From an uncultured Rhodospirillales bacterium (lineage in GTDB: Bacteria; Pseudomonadota; Alphaproteobacteria; Azospirillales; Azospirillaceae): 42,298 nucleotides of DNA. A program made the translations under genes and the position numbers. Of this stretch, positions 7,313 through 15,968 are shown in pieces. The stretch lies in assembly GCA_903931735.1 (NCBI GenBank), contig CAIZDL010000055.1:1-42298 (forward strand), read 5' to 3'. Position 1 is the stretch's first letter, and each line of letters opens with the position of its first letter. Under the pieces are notes generated by a model that saw nothing but the letters and a program-made list of their open reading frames with translations, did not search any database and was not told where the DNA came from.

Positions 7313-8605
7313 CTAAATTTTTGCCAGCGCTTGTTCCAAATCGGCCAGAATGTCATCAATGTGCTCAAGTCCAACTGAAAGTCGGACATAGCCAGGAGTA
7401 ACGCCCGTTTTTAATTGATCACCAACGGTGAGTTGAGAGTGGGTGGTGCTTGCCGGATGGATGGCAAGGCTGCGGGCGTCGCCGATATTGGCAACATGGT
7501 AGAACAACTCCAAGGCATTGATAAAGCCTTTGCCGGCATCGACCCCGCCCGCAAGCTCAAAACCAAGCAACCCGCCGTATCCGCCTTTAAGGTAGGCATC
7601 GGCGCGGCGGCGATATTCTCCGGTTTGCTGTGACGGATGAATGACCTTGGTAATCTTAGGGTGCTTAACCAAATAATCGACCACCGCTTGGGTGTTGGCG
7701 CAGTGGGCGCGGATGCGCAATGGCAGCGTCTCCAGGCCTTGGATGAGTTGGAAGGCGTTGAACGGGCTCAGCGCCATCCCGACATCGCGCAGCAGGGTTA
7801 CCCGCGCCTTAAGAATATAGGCGATCGGCCCCAGCGGTTTTACCGCCTCGACCCAAACGGCACCATGATAGCTCGGATCGGGTTGGTTGAGCATCGGGAA
7901 GCGGTCGGGCCATGCTGCCCAATCGAAGGTGCCGCCATCGATAATCATGCCGCCAATCGAGGTGCCATGGCCGCCGATATATTTTGTGGTTGAGTAAACC
8001 ACGATAGCGGCACCATGGGCGAGTGGTCTCGCCAGTAATGGTGCCGCCGTGTTATCGACGATCAGCGGGATACCGATTTTTCGGCCCAGTGCGGCGACTT
8101 CAGCCAGCGGAAAGACTTGGAGTTTGGGGTTGGGCAGCGTTTCGGCGTACCATGCGCGGGTGCGGGCGTCGGAGGCGCGCACAAACGCCTCGGGGTCGGC
8201 AGGATCGACGAACCGGACCTCAATGCCCAGCGTTTTAAAGGTGTTGGCGAATAGGTTCCAGGTGCCCCCGTAAAGGTCGGTGGAACTGACGATGTTGTCG
8301 CCGGCATGGGTGATGTTCTGAATTGCCGCAAACTCGGCGGCTTGTCCTGAAGAGACGGCCAGCGCCGCGACGCCGCCTTCCAGCGCCGCCATGCGCTCTT
8401 CCAACACCGCAGTGGTCGGGTTCATGATCCGGGTGTAAATGTTGCCCAACTCTTGGAGCGCGAACAGTTTGCTGGCATGTTCGGCGCTGTCGAAGAGGTA
8501 GGAGGTGGTTTGGTAGATCGGCACCGCCACCGCATTGGTTGCGGAATCGCGCCGGTGGCCGGCATGGAGCACGATGGTTTCAGGGTTTTTCCAGGGTCCG
8601 CTCAT
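7313..8605 (-). CDS. metY: O-acetylhomoserine sulfhydrylase (PLP-dependent)
   Basis: 430 aa, the usual length of O-acetylhomoserine/O-acetylserine sulfhydrylase, a Cys/Met-metabolism PLP enzyme that makes homocysteine from O-acetylhomoserine and sulfide. Recognisable segments are ETIVLHAGHRRD at the N-terminus, PIYQTTSYLFDSAEHA, YTRIMNPTTAVLEERMAALEGG, SSGQAAEF, and the PLP-lysine motif VYSTTKYIGGHG (Lys at about 207). The ATG at 8605 is chosen because GAGAGGA lies 8 bp upstream and the homology begins there; open frame upstream of it lacks family sequence. The gene stands alone, convergent with the hemerythrin gene and divergent from ffh. I saw no SAM riboswitch in its leader. Methionine gamma-lyase is the alternative activity of the same fold, but the length and the STTKYIGGHG context favour MetY. 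Confidence 0.9.
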   Translation of the reverse strand: MSGPWKNPETIVLHAGHRRDSATNAVAVPIYQTTSYLFDSAEHASKLFALQELGNIYTRIMNPTTAVLEERMAALEGGVAALAVSSGQAAEFAAIQNITHAGDNIVSSTDLYGGTWNLFANTFKTLGIEVRFVDPADPEAFVRASDARTRAWYAETLPNPKLQVFPLAEVAALGRKIGIPLIVDNTAAPLLARPLAHGAAIVVYSTTKYIGGHGTSIGGMIIDGGTFDWAAWPDRFPMLNQPDPSYHGAVWVEAVKPLGPIAYILKARVTLLRDVGMALSPFNAFQLIQGLETLPLRIRAHCANTQAVVDYLVKHPKITKVIHPSQQTGEYRRRADAYLKGGYGGLLGFELAGGVDAGKGFINALELFYHVANIGDARSLAIHPASTTHSQLTVGDQLKTGVTPGYVRLSVGLEHIDDILADLEQALAKI

Positions 8606-8863
8606 AGCCAAATCCTCTCGGTGATTGGTCCCTGTCTCGCGCATTCCGGTATCGAGTGCAAGTGTCGGTGACGCGGCCCAGATAAGAGGACCGGGATTCC
8701 ATGCCAGGGCGAGGCGCCCGGCTCGCGTTTCGGGCGTTGACTTTAGGCGTTGGCGGGCTTTAAAGTCGCGACAGATGTTTGGGGCGCCGGGGGCGCTTCT
8801 GGGGTCAGTCCGCGAGTTTCGCGCACTGGCGCGTTTTTTGTTGGCATGGGGTGTTGGCCGCGC

Positions 8864-10228
8864 ATGTTTGAGGGTTTGACCGGACGCTTGGGAGACATTT
8901 TCGACCGGCTGCGCAAGCGCGCGGCGTTGTCGGAAGATGATGTCAACGCCGTTTTGCGCGAAGTGCGGGTCGCCCTTCTTGAGGCCGATGTTGCGCTGCC
9001 GGTGGTCAAGACCTTTATCACTGGTGTCCGCGACCGGGCGGTTGGGGCCGAGGTGTTGCGCTCGGTGACGCCGGGCCAGATGGTGATCAAAATTGTTCAC
9101 GATCATCTGGTCGAGATGTTGGGCGGAGAGAGCGCCGGGGTTAACCTCGTTGCGGTGCCGCCGATTCCGATGATGCTGGTTGGCCTTCAGGGGTCGGGCA
9201 AGACCACCACCACCGCCAAGATCGCGTTGCGGCTCAAGACCCGCGACCGTAAAAAGGTGTTGATGGCCTCTCTCGACGTTCGGCGCCCGGCGGCGCAAGA
9301 GCAGTTGAAGGTGCTGGGCGAGCAGATCGATGTTGTAACCTTGCCAATCATCCCCGGGCAGCAGCCGGTTGAGATCGCTAAGCGCGCGCTCCAGACCGGT
9401 CGGCTTGAGGGGTACGACGTTGTCCTGCTCGATACTGCCGGCCGGCTCGCGATTGACGACGAGTTGATGGCCGAGGTGGCGGCGATCCGGGATGCTGTGA
9501 AGCCGACGGAAACGCTGTTGGTGGTCGATGCCATGACCGGCCAGGATGCGGTGACGGTCGCGACCCGATTTGAGCAGAGGGTCGGGTTGACCGGTATCGT
9601 GTTGACCAGGATTGATGGCGACGCTCGCGGCGGCGCCGCGCTTTCGATGCGCCAGATCACCGGTAAGCCGATTAAGCTGTTGGGTGTTGGCGAAAAAATT
9701 GATGCGCTGGAGGATTTTCACCCCGACCGTATCGCCGGGCGCATTTTGGGCATGGGTGATGTTGTCAGCCTGGTCGAAAAGGCCGCCGAGCATATCAATC
9801 AGGAAGAGGCAGAAAAGCTTGCCGCCAACTTCCAGGCCGGATCGTTCACGCTCGACGATATGGCGGCCCAGTTTAAGCAAGTCCGCAAGATGGGCGGCAT
9901 GTCGGGGATCATGGGGTTACTTCCCGGTGTGGGGAAAATCAAGAATCAGTTAAAAGAAGCCAATATCGACGAGAAGATGTTGAAGCGCCAAGAGGCGATC
10001 ATTTCTTCGATGACCAAGGCCGAGCGCCGCGATATTCGCCTTCTTAATGGCTCGCGCCGTCGGCGCATTGCCTCTGGTTCGGGGACCAGCGTTCAAGATG
10101 TCAATCGCCTGCTGAAGCAGTTTCAAGATATGCAGGGAATGATGAAGAAAATGAAGAAGCTCGGTCAAAAGGGGCTGTCCCGCCAAGGAATGCAGGCATT
10201 GCTGCCGCGAGGTTTGGGGGGGCGCTGA
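8864..10228 (+). CDS. ffh: Signal recognition particle protein Ffh
   Basis: 454 aa, full length. N domain: MFEGLTGRLGDIFDRLRKR; GTPase P-loop GLQGSGKTTTTAK; DVRRPAAQEQL; DTAGRL; TRIDGDARGG; GVGEKIDALEDFHPDR. The methionine-rich M domain contains RIASGSGTSVQDVNRLLKQF and MMKKMKKLGQKG, which bind 4.5S RNA and signal peptides. The protein targets inner-membrane and secreted proteins to FtsY/SecYEG. The ATG at 8864 begins exactly at the family N-terminus, although the frame is open further upstream and the ribosome site is weak. It heads the classic ffh-rpsP-rimM-trmD-rplS order. Confidence 0.97.
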   Translation: MFEGLTGRLGDIFDRLRKRAALSEDDVNAVLREVRVALLEADVALPVVKTFITGVRDRAVGAEVLRSVTPGQMVIKIVHDHLVEMLGGESAGVNLVAVPPIPMMLVGLQGSGKTTTTAKIALRLKTRDRKKVLMASLDVRRPAAQEQLKVLGEQIDVVTLPIIPGQQPVEIAKRALQTGRLEGYDVVLLDTAGRLAIDDELMAEVAAIRDAVKPTETLLVVDAMTGQDAVTVATRFEQRVGLTGIVLTRIDGDARGGAALSMRQITGKPIKLLGVGEKIDALEDFHPDRIAGRILGMGDVVSLVEKAAEHINQEEAEKLAANFQAGSFTLDDMAAQFKQVRKMGGMSGIMGLLPGVGKIKNQLKEANIDEKMLKRQEAIISSMTKAERRDIRLLNGSRRRRIASGSGTSVQDVNRLLKQFQDMQGMMKKMKKLGQKGLSRQGMQALLPRGLGGR

Positions 10229-10323
10229 TGACGGGCTGTCTTGATGTGGCTGTCGCCGCATAAGGTTTCGTTTTTGCCATATCGACTATTGTTACCATCT
10301 CAACCAAGGAAAGCACGAATCGC

Positions 10324-10680
10324 ATGTCTCTGAAGATCCGGTTGGCCCGTGGCGGCGCCAAGAAGCGCCCCTTTTACAGCATCATCGTTGCTGATGCCCG
10401 CTCGCCCCGCGATGGCCGCTTTATCGAAAAGATCGGCACCTATAATCCGATGCTGGAAAAGGATCATCCCCAGCGTATCCAGATCGATGCCGAGCGCGCC
10501 AAGCATTGGTTGAGCGTCGGGGCTCAGCCGACTGATCGTGTGGCGCTGTTCTTTGGTCGTGCCGATTTGGTTGCAAAATCCGACGTTAAGGAAACTCCGA
10601 AAAAGTCGGCCCCCAAGGCCAAGGCTCAGGAGCGGGCCAAGCAGGAAGCGGCGCTGGCGGCGAAGGCGGCTCAGGGATAA
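10324..10680 (+). CDS. rpsP: 30S ribosomal protein bS16
   Basis: 118 aa. It starts [20 protein letters not shown], with the conserved [14 protein letters not shown]-type segment (here [19 protein letters not shown]). A Lys/Ala-rich C-terminal tail of about 35 aa follows, as is common in alphaproteobacteria. AAGGAAAG upstream of the ATG is the ribosome site. The 95-bp gap after ffh probably holds a promoter. rimM follows immediately after the stop codon. Confidence 0.97.
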   Translation: MSLKIRLARGGAKKRPFYSIIVADARSPRDGRFIEKIGTYNPMLEKDHPQRIQIDAERAKHWLSVGAQPTDRVALFFGRADLVAKSDVKETPKKSAPKAKAQERAKQEAALAAKAAQG

Positions 10681-11199
10681 GTGGAGATGGTCGCCGGGGT
10701 GCGGGTCCAGGTTGGTGAGATTGTGGGCGTTCACGGCGTGCGTGGGCTGGTGCGCCTCAGGAGCTTTACCGAGGACCCGATGGCGGTTGCGGCCTATGGT
10801 CCGGTCGAGGATGAGGCGGGCCGGAGGAAGTTTGTCGTCCGGCTTCAATCGGCGGTAAAAGGGGTGTGGATTGCTCGCATCGAGGGTGTCGAAACTCGCG
10901 ATGCCGCCGAGGCTCTCCTGGGGGTGGGGTTGTACATTGATCGTGCGTGTCTGCCGGAGCCTGGGGAGGGGGAGTTTTACCACACCGATCTGATCGGGCT
11001 TCGGGCCGAGCGGGCCGGCGGCGGTGAGGACCTTGGCGTGGTTTTGGCGGTCCATGATTTTGGCGCTGGCACCATGCTGGAGTTGAAGTTGCCCGAGTGG
11101 GCGACGGCGATGGTGCCGTTTACGCTGGCGGCGGTGCCGCTGGTGGATTTGGCGGCTGGCCGGGTGGTGATTGACCCTCCGGAGGAGGTTGAGTTGTGA
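10681..11199 (+). CDS. rimM: 16S rRNA processing protein RimM
   Basis: 172 aa, a 30S maturation factor that binds uS19. The N-terminal RimM barrel contains [20 protein letters not shown], and the PRC-barrel segment contains [11 protein letters not shown] and [20 protein letters not shown]. The GTG at 10681 abuts the rpsP stop; an ATG two codons later (10687) is an alternative. The stop overlaps the GTG of trmD by 3 bp. Confidence 0.95.
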   Translation: MEMVAGVRVQVGEIVGVHGVRGLVRLRSFTEDPMAVAAYGPVEDEAGRRKFVVRLQSAVKGVWIARIEGVETRDAAEALLGVGLYIDRACLPEPGEGEFYHTDLIGLRAERAGGGEDLGVVLAVHDFGAGTMLELKLPEWATAMVPFTLAAVPLVDLAAGRVVIDPPEEVEL

Positions 11200-12035
11200 G
11201 TCCCGCCTGGACGGCGCGGGTGCTGACCCTGTTTCCGGAGATGTTTCCGGGGCCACTTGGGATCAGTCTGGCCGGAAAGGCGTTGGAAAACGGCGTTTGG
11301 GCGTTGGAAACGGTAGACATTCGGGCTTTTGCGCGCGATAAACACCGCTCCGTCGACGACACGCCCTTTGGGGGCGGGCCGGGAATGGTGATGCGTCCAG
11401 ATGTTTTGGACGCTGCGTTGGCGGGGGCGACTGGGGCGGCGTTGGCCGGAGGGCAAGCCCTCGGTGTAACGGGGCAGGGGCGGATGATTTATCTTTCTCC
11501 CCGGGGCCGTCTCTTGGATCAGGCGCTGGTGAAGGATTTGGCCGCTGGACCAGGAGTGGTCCTGCTTTGCGGTCGGTATGAGGGGGTGGACCAGCGGGTC
11601 CTCGATTCGCGGGTCATTGAGGAGGTCAGTCTCGGCGATTTTGTGCTGTCGGGCGGCGAACCGGCGGCGTTGGCGTTAATCGACGCTTGCGTGCGGTTGT
11701 TGCCTGGGGTGATGGGGAACGCCGGGACCGCTGGCGAGGAAAGTTTTGAAGGGGGATTGCTGGAATATCCACATTATACCCGCCCCGCCGTCTGGACCGA
11801 TGGTCAGGGAGTGGAGCGGGGGGTGCCCGAAGTGTTGTTGTCGGGGCATCACGAAAACGTCAGGGCTTGGCGGTTGGCTGAGGCGGAAGCGGTTACGCAG
11901 GCGAGGCGGCCCGACCTGTGGCGGGTTTATGCCGAGGCCCATGAAGCGGAGTGGAATGCGCGGGAGGCAAAACGCCGCCGGCGACGGAAGAATAGGCTGG
12001 CGGGCGAGCGCTCCGCCGAGACGGGTGAAGGATAG
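11196..12035 (+). CDS. trmD: tRNA (guanine-37-N1)-methyltransferase
   Basis: 279 aa, slightly long because of a basic C-terminal tail ([14 protein letters not shown]). SPOUT methyltransferase: [22 protein letters not shown] at the N-terminus, [17 protein letters not shown], the knot [13 protein letters not shown] with [15 protein letters not shown], and [10 protein letters not shown] with PEVLLSGHH. It makes m1G37 in tRNAs reading CNN codons and prevents +1 frameshifting. The GTG at 11196 is preceded by GGAGGAGG (11181-11188) inside rimM, so translation is coupled to rimM. Confidence 0.97.
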   Translation: MSPAWTARVLTLFPEMFPGPLGISLAGKALENGVWALETVDIRAFARDKHRSVDDTPFGGGPGMVMRPDVLDAALAGATGAALAGGQALGVTGQGRMIYLSPRGRLLDQALVKDLAAGPGVVLLCGRYEGVDQRVLDSRVIEEVSLGDFVLSGGEPAALALIDACVRLLPGVMGNAGTAGEESFEGGLLEYPHYTRPAVWTDGQGVERGVPEVLLSGHHENVRAWRLAEAEAVTQARRPDLWRVYAEAHEAEWNAREAKRRRRRKNRLAGERSAETGEG

Positions 12036-12040
12036 GTGTC

Positions 12041-12424
12041 ATGAATTTGTTGCAAAAGTTTAACCAAGCTCAAGTCGAGAAGCTGACCCAGGGTAAAACG
12101 ATCCCTGAGTTTTCGCCGGGCGACACCGTGCGCGTCAACGTCAAGGTCATTGAAGGAACGCGCGAGCGCATTCAGGCCTATGAAGGTGTTTGCATTGGTC
12201 GTCGCAGCGCCGATATCAACTCTTCGTTCACCGTGCGCAAGATTAGCTATGGTGAGGGGGTCGAGCGCGTGTTTCCGCTCTATAGCCCGCGTATTGACAG
12301 CATTGAGCTGGTCCGTAAGGGCGATGTTCGCCGCGCCAAGCTCTATTATCTGCGCGATTTGCGTGGCAAGTCCGCCCGCATCACCGAGCGTACTACAGGG
12401 CGGGGCATGAATAAGTCAGCCTGA
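12041..12424 (+). CDS. rplS: 50S ribosomal protein bL19
   Basis: 127 aa, full length. Conserved [53 protein letters not shown] and [19 protein letters not shown]. It follows trmD by 5 bp with GAAGGAT as ribosome site, and is the last gene of the operon before a hairpin at 12467. Confidence 0.98.
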   Translation: MNLLQKFNQAQVEKLTQGKTIPEFSPGDTVRVNVKVIEGTRERIQAYEGVCIGRRSADINSSFTVRKISYGEGVERVFPLYSPRIDSIELVRKGDVRRAKLYYLRDLRGKSARITERTTGRGMNKSA

Positions 12425-12466
12425 ACTCGGTTGTGCTGGGTTTTTGGGGTGTGAGGGTTCGAGATC

Positions 12467-12493
12467 AGTGGGGGCGCAGGGCGCGTCCCCACT
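12467..12493 (+). terminator. Likely terminator of the ffh-rplS operon
   Basis: AGTGGGG (12467-12473) pairs with the CCCCACT ending at 12493, with additional CGC/GCG pairing inside, 43 bp after the rplS stop and followed by TTTAAG. The T-run is short, so termination strength is uncertain. Confidence 0.6.
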
Positions 12494-12524
12494 TTAAGCG
12501 CTTGGGTTGTCGGCGCTGATAAGT

Positions 12525-12641
12525 TTATTGGCCCGGCCTCGGTTTGCGTGTGGTTGCTGCGGTCTTTTCGCTGGTGCCTTGTTGGCGGGCTTGGTCGAAG
12601 ATCGCAAACATTTCATTGAGGTCGCTCAGTATCTTTTCCAT
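12525..12641 (-). CDS. Small hypothetical protein, 38 aa
   Basis: ATG at 12641 with a strong ribosome site (GAGGGTGGG, about 5-9 bp upstream), stop TAA at 12525-12527. The product begins MEKILSDLNEMFAIFDQARQ, an amphipathic helix, and ends in a basic, Thr/Pro-rich tail. It starts 16 bp inside the end of the 147-aa gene upstream, so the two are probably co-translated. I do not recognise the family. The good ribosome site and the overlap are the reasons for calling it. Confidence 0.5.
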   Translation of the reverse strand: MEKILSDLNEMFAIFDQARQQGTSEKTAATTRKPRPGQ

Positions 12642-13069
12642 GTCCCACCCTCTTTTTGTTCGCGATCGGTTGAGAGGTGCGCGAGTTGCCGGTCGGCCCG
12701 CTTTTTAACGTCGCCGAGGCGGTTGGCCATTTTGTCAAGCTCGGCTGCAACGGTGGCGTTTACAAACAAACAGGCGCGCACATCTTGTTCAAACCGACGC
12801 TGCATTGGTAACTGGAAGAACTCGATAAAAGCTCTCGCATGCCCACCAAATGATTCTATGCAGGCGTTTAAGATAATTTGCGAATCTCGTCTGTTGACGA
12901 GGTTGGTTTTGCACTTATTTATGATCTTCACAGTTTCTTCTAGCATCTGCCGCCCGTAGTAAACGTGCTCGCTCAAATATGAGTCTTTCTCCTTCTCCGT
13001 CATCTCTTTTGCTTTCTTTTGACGGGATTGGTTTTCGATTTTCATAGAATCACCATCGGGCGTAAACAT
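12626..13069 (-). CDS. Hypothetical helical protein, 147 aa
   Basis: The start is either the ATG at 13069 or the one at 13045 (MKIENQSRQKK); neither has a strong ribosome site. It is highly charged and helical, with a basic N-terminal stretch (RQKKAKEMTEKEKDS), a hydrophilic core and a Lys/Arg-rich end (RLGDVKKRADRQLAHL). No signal peptide or membrane segment. It has a phasin-like or four-helix-bundle look (long amphipathic helices, few glycines), but I cannot assign a family. It precedes and overlaps a 38-aa gene, and the pair converges on the ribosomal operon. Codon use is less GC-rich than in its neighbours, which may mark it as accessory. Confidence 0.55.
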   Translation of the reverse strand: MFTPDGDSMKIENQSRQKKAKEMTEKEKDSYLSEHVYYGRQMLEETVKIINKCKTNLVNRRDSQIILNACIESFGGHARAFIEFFQLPMQRRFEQDVRACLFVNATVAAELDKMANRLGDVKKRADRQLAHLSTDREQKEGGTWKRY

Positions 13070-13321
13070 CTGAGTTTAAACTTTCGGTAATACGGCAAAT
13101 TATGCGGTGGGGCAGGAAAGCACCCAGCGCCACATGGCTATTTGACCCGGGTAGCGAGCGCTGGCGCTGTCGACGTGAACCACTCCTAACGCCTTAGCAT
13201 AAGAAAGTGGCTTGCGGATAGAGGGATCGTTCGGTTTTATTCTCCCCAACCTTGACCGTTTGGCTGTCCTACGGCATTGTGCCCGCAGCACTTTCCCTTC
13301 GAATCTATATCGGATATCCCC

Positions 13322-14476
13322 GTGCTGAGTGTCTTTGTTCTTGTGAATGCCGTGCTGATTGCCGCGACGTGTGCCGGGGCGGGCTTTTTGGTGGTGGCGG
13401 CGGTGATGGTGCGGCGGTTTGCCGCAGAAAGCGCCCCGGTTCAACAGCGGGGGGCGGCGGTGACGGTGTTGAAGCCGCTCTGTGGCGACGAGCCCAATCT
13501 TTACGAGAATTTGCGCTCATTTTGTACCCAGCGCTACCCAAAATTCCAGGTGGTCTTTGGCGTTGGATGCGCGGATGATCCGGCGATTGCGGTGGTGGAG
13601 CGGCTTAAGGCCGAAATGCCAGAGGTGGATATTGCGCTGGTGGTCGGTAATCATGTTCATGGTGCGAACCTTAAAATTAGTAACGTCATAAATATGATGA
13701 GGCTGGCGCGACACGATATTCTGGTTCTCTGCGATAGTGACATGCGGGCGCGACCAGATTATCTTGAGGCGGTCGCTGGAGCATTACAAGAGCCGGGCGT
13801 TGGGTTGGTGACGTGTCTTTATACTGGGCGTCCGGTGCCTGGTGTATGGTCCCAACTGGGGGCGATGTTTATCACCCACAGTTTTCTACCTCAGGTGCTC
13901 GTGGGCCGGTTGGTTGGCGCGCGTCAGGGTTGTTTCGGCGCCACCATGGCGCTCACGCGCCAGACTTTGGAGCGGCTCGGCGGTTTTGAGTCATTGGTAG
14001 ATAAGTTGGCCGATGATTATGCCTTGGGCGCGGCAGTGCGAGCGCTGGGGTTGCGGGTGGCGCTCTCGTCCCATGTCATTGAAACTCAAGTCAATGAGCC
14101 AGATTTTTTGACCCTCTGGCGCCATGAATTGCGGTGGGGACGGACGTTGCGCTCGATCGAGCCTGCGGGCTATGCCGCTTCCATCATCACTCAGCCGTTA
14201 TTGCCAGCGACCTTGCTTTTGGTTTTGAGCGGCGGTGCGCTCTATGGGGCGGTGATTTTTGTGGCAGTCATGGCGATCCGGATCGGCTATAACCTGATGG
14301 TGGACGCGACGCTGAAGGTTCTGCCGTCGCCGCTGTGGCTGCTCCCGGCTCGCGACTATCTGTCGGTCGCCGTGCTGCTTGCCAGCTTCTGCGGCAGTGG
14401 CGTAACATGGCGAACGCAGTCATTCCACGTCAATTCCGACGGCCTACTGACCCTCGACGGAGACATCCGCCCATGA
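13322..14476 (+). CDS. hpnI: Hopanoid glycosyltransferase HpnI (GT21-like)
   Basis: Ceramide-glucosyltransferase-like enzyme that transfers N-acetylglucosamine to bacteriohopanetetrol. An N-terminal membrane helix (VFVLVNAVLIAATCAGAGFLVVAAV) is followed by the GT-A domain: VTVLKPLCGDEPNLYENL, metal-binding DxD in LVLCDSDMRARPDY, acceptor Asp region KLADDYALG, and the Q/RxxRW-type motif HELRWGRTLR. C-terminal membrane helices follow (LLPATLLLVLSGGALYGAVIF). The GTG at 13322 is proposed because it begins just before the membrane helix; the frame is open back to a TTG at 13277. The stop overlaps hpnJ as ATGA. Recognised by motif order and by the HpnJ neighbour. Confidence 0.88.
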   Translation: MLSVFVLVNAVLIAATCAGAGFLVVAAVMVRRFAAESAPVQQRGAAVTVLKPLCGDEPNLYENLRSFCTQRYPKFQVVFGVGCADDPAIAVVERLKAEMPEVDIALVVGNHVHGANLKISNVINMMRLARHDILVLCDSDMRARPDYLEAVAGALQEPGVGLVTCLYTGRPVPGVWSQLGAMFITHSFLPQVLVGRLVGARQGCFGATMALTRQTLERLGGFESLVDKLADDYALGAAVRALGLRVALSSHVIETQVNEPDFLTLWRHELRWGRTLRSIEPAGYAASIITQPLLPATLLLVLSGGALYGAVIFVAVMAIRIGYNLMVDATLKVLPSPLWLLPARDYLSVAVLLASFCGSGVTWRTQSFHVNSDGLLTLDGDIRP

Positions 14477-15900
14477 TGAAGACCTTATTTCTCCAGCCGC
14501 CGTCCTTCGAGGGCTTCGATGGGGGCGCCGGCTCGCGCTATCAGGCGCGGCGGGAAATCCGGTCGTTCTGGTATCCGACTTGGCTGGCGCAGCCGGCCGC
14601 GCTGGTTCCTGGCAGTAAGCTGATCGACGCGCCCCCCGCGCGCATCGGCATGGATAAGATTCTGCCGTTGGCAAAAGACTATGATCTGGTGGTGATGCAC
14701 ACCTCCCAGCCGTCTTTTGCCAATGATGTTAAAGTAGCCGCGGCGCTAAAAGAACAGAATCCCAAGCTGATGGTCGGTCTTGTCGGCGCCAAAGTCGCGG
14801 TCGACCCGGCGGGCAGCCTGGAAAGCGCGCCGGTGATTGATTTTGTCGGTCGCAATGAGTTTGATTTTACGATCAAAGAAGTTGCCGAGGGGCGGCCGTT
14901 TAAAGATATCGTCGGATTGAGTTATCGAGATGCCGAGGGCGCGATTATTCATAATGCCGAGCGGCCGGTACTCGAAGATATGGATCAGCTGCCGTTTGTG
15001 TCGGAGGTTTATAAGCGTGATCTTCACATTGAGGATTACTTTATTGGATACCTTAAACACCCTTACATTTCATTTTATACCGGTCGGGGCTGCAAGTCTC
15101 ACTGCACCTTCTGTCTCTGGCCTCAAACGGTTGGCGGCCACAAGTACCGGGTGCGCAGCGCGGATCATGTTGCGGCGGAGATCGCATATTGTCAAAAGGC
15201 GTTTCCGCAGGTTAAAGAATACTTCTTCGATGACGACACGTTTACCGATAATCTTCCTCGTGCCGAGGAAATTGCGCGAAAGTTGGGCAAGTTGGGGGTG
15301 ATGTGGTCGTGTAACGCCAAGGCCAATGTGCCGCGCGAGACCTTGAAGATATTGAAGGATAATGGTCTTCGGCTGTTGCTGGTCGGCTATGAGTCGGGAA
15401 ATCAGCAGATTCTTCATAATATTCGCAAGGGCCTGTTGATTGAGACCGCGAAAAAGTTCACCAAGGATTGTCATGAGCTTGGCATTCAGATCCACGGTAC
15501 CTTCATTCTCGGCCTGCCTGGTGAAACTAAAGAGACCATCGAGGAAACTATTCGTTACGCCGCCGAAATCAACCCGCATACGGTGCAGGTCTCTTTGGCC
15601 GCGCCGTATCCCGGCACGCGGCTTTATCAGGAAGCGACCGAGAATGGTTGGCTTGATACCGCTCATGCGGAGTTGATCGATGAGCGCGGCGTTCAGATTG
15701 CGCCGCTCCATTATCCGCATTTGACACATACAGAAATTTTCGACTCGGTCGAGACTTTCTATAAGCGCTTTTACTTTCGGGGTTCCAAGATCGGATCGAT
15801 CGTTTGGGAGATGATTTGCAGTCCCGAAATGATGAAGCGGCGCTTGCGGGAAGGCGTGGAGTTCTTCCAGTTCTTGAGGGACCGTAAGACTGCTTGCTAA
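14473..15900 (+). CDS. hpnJ: Hopanoid radical SAM protein HpnJ
   Basis: 475 aa. An N-terminal B12-binding-like Rossmann region (TLFLQPPSFEGFDGGAGSRYQ; LVVMHTSQPSF; MVGLVGAKVAVDP) precedes a radical SAM barrel with the cluster motif C207-x3-C211-x2-C214 (GCKSHCTFC). Later segments FFDDDTFTDN, LLVGYESGNQQIL, HGTFILGLPGET and VSLAAPYPGT are typical of the HpnJ/HpnH-type class. HpnJ converts the glucosaminyl head group of hopanoids to the cyclitol ether. The start overlaps the hpnI stop by 4 bp. hpnK, the deacetylase that acts between HpnI and HpnJ, is not in this window. Confidence 0.92.
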   Translation: MMKTLFLQPPSFEGFDGGAGSRYQARREIRSFWYPTWLAQPAALVPGSKLIDAPPARIGMDKILPLAKDYDLVVMHTSQPSFANDVKVAAALKEQNPKLMVGLVGAKVAVDPAGSLESAPVIDFVGRNEFDFTIKEVAEGRPFKDIVGLSYRDAEGAIIHNAERPVLEDMDQLPFVSEVYKRDLHIEDYFIGYLKHPYISFYTGRGCKSHCTFCLWPQTVGGHKYRVRSADHVAAEIAYCQKAFPQVKEYFFDDDTFTDNLPRAEEIARKLGKLGVMWSCNAKANVPRETLKILKDNGLRLLLVGYESGNQQILHNIRKGLLIETAKKFTKDCHELGIQIHGTFILGLPGETKETIEETIRYAAEINPHTVQVSLAAPYPGTRLYQEATENGWLDTAHAELIDERGVQIAPLHYPHLTHTEIFDSVETFYKRFYFRGSKIGSIVWEMICSPEMMKRRLREGVEFFQFLRDRKTAC

Positions 15901-15968
15901 AGGAGCCGATGCGATGCGGTTTGAGAACACCGCATCGCGTTTGGTGTTGGTGTGCGAGGAGACCGGCG

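Noticed and set aside
8606-8760. Possible SAM-II or other SAM riboswitch upstream of metY
   Set aside because: SAM-II elements are common before such genes in alphaproteobacteria, but I could not find the expected pseudoknot pairing or conserved core on the minus strand.
8750-8863. Longer Ffh N-terminus from the upstream in-frame start
   Set aside because: The family N-terminus begins exactly at MFEGLTGRL (8864); the 38 residues before it resemble no SRP protein.
8606-9880. Minus-strand frame continuing upstream of metY into ffh
   Set aside because: It is antisense to ffh, has Arg/His/Gln-rich content and lacks family similarity; metY begins at 8605 with a good ribosome site.
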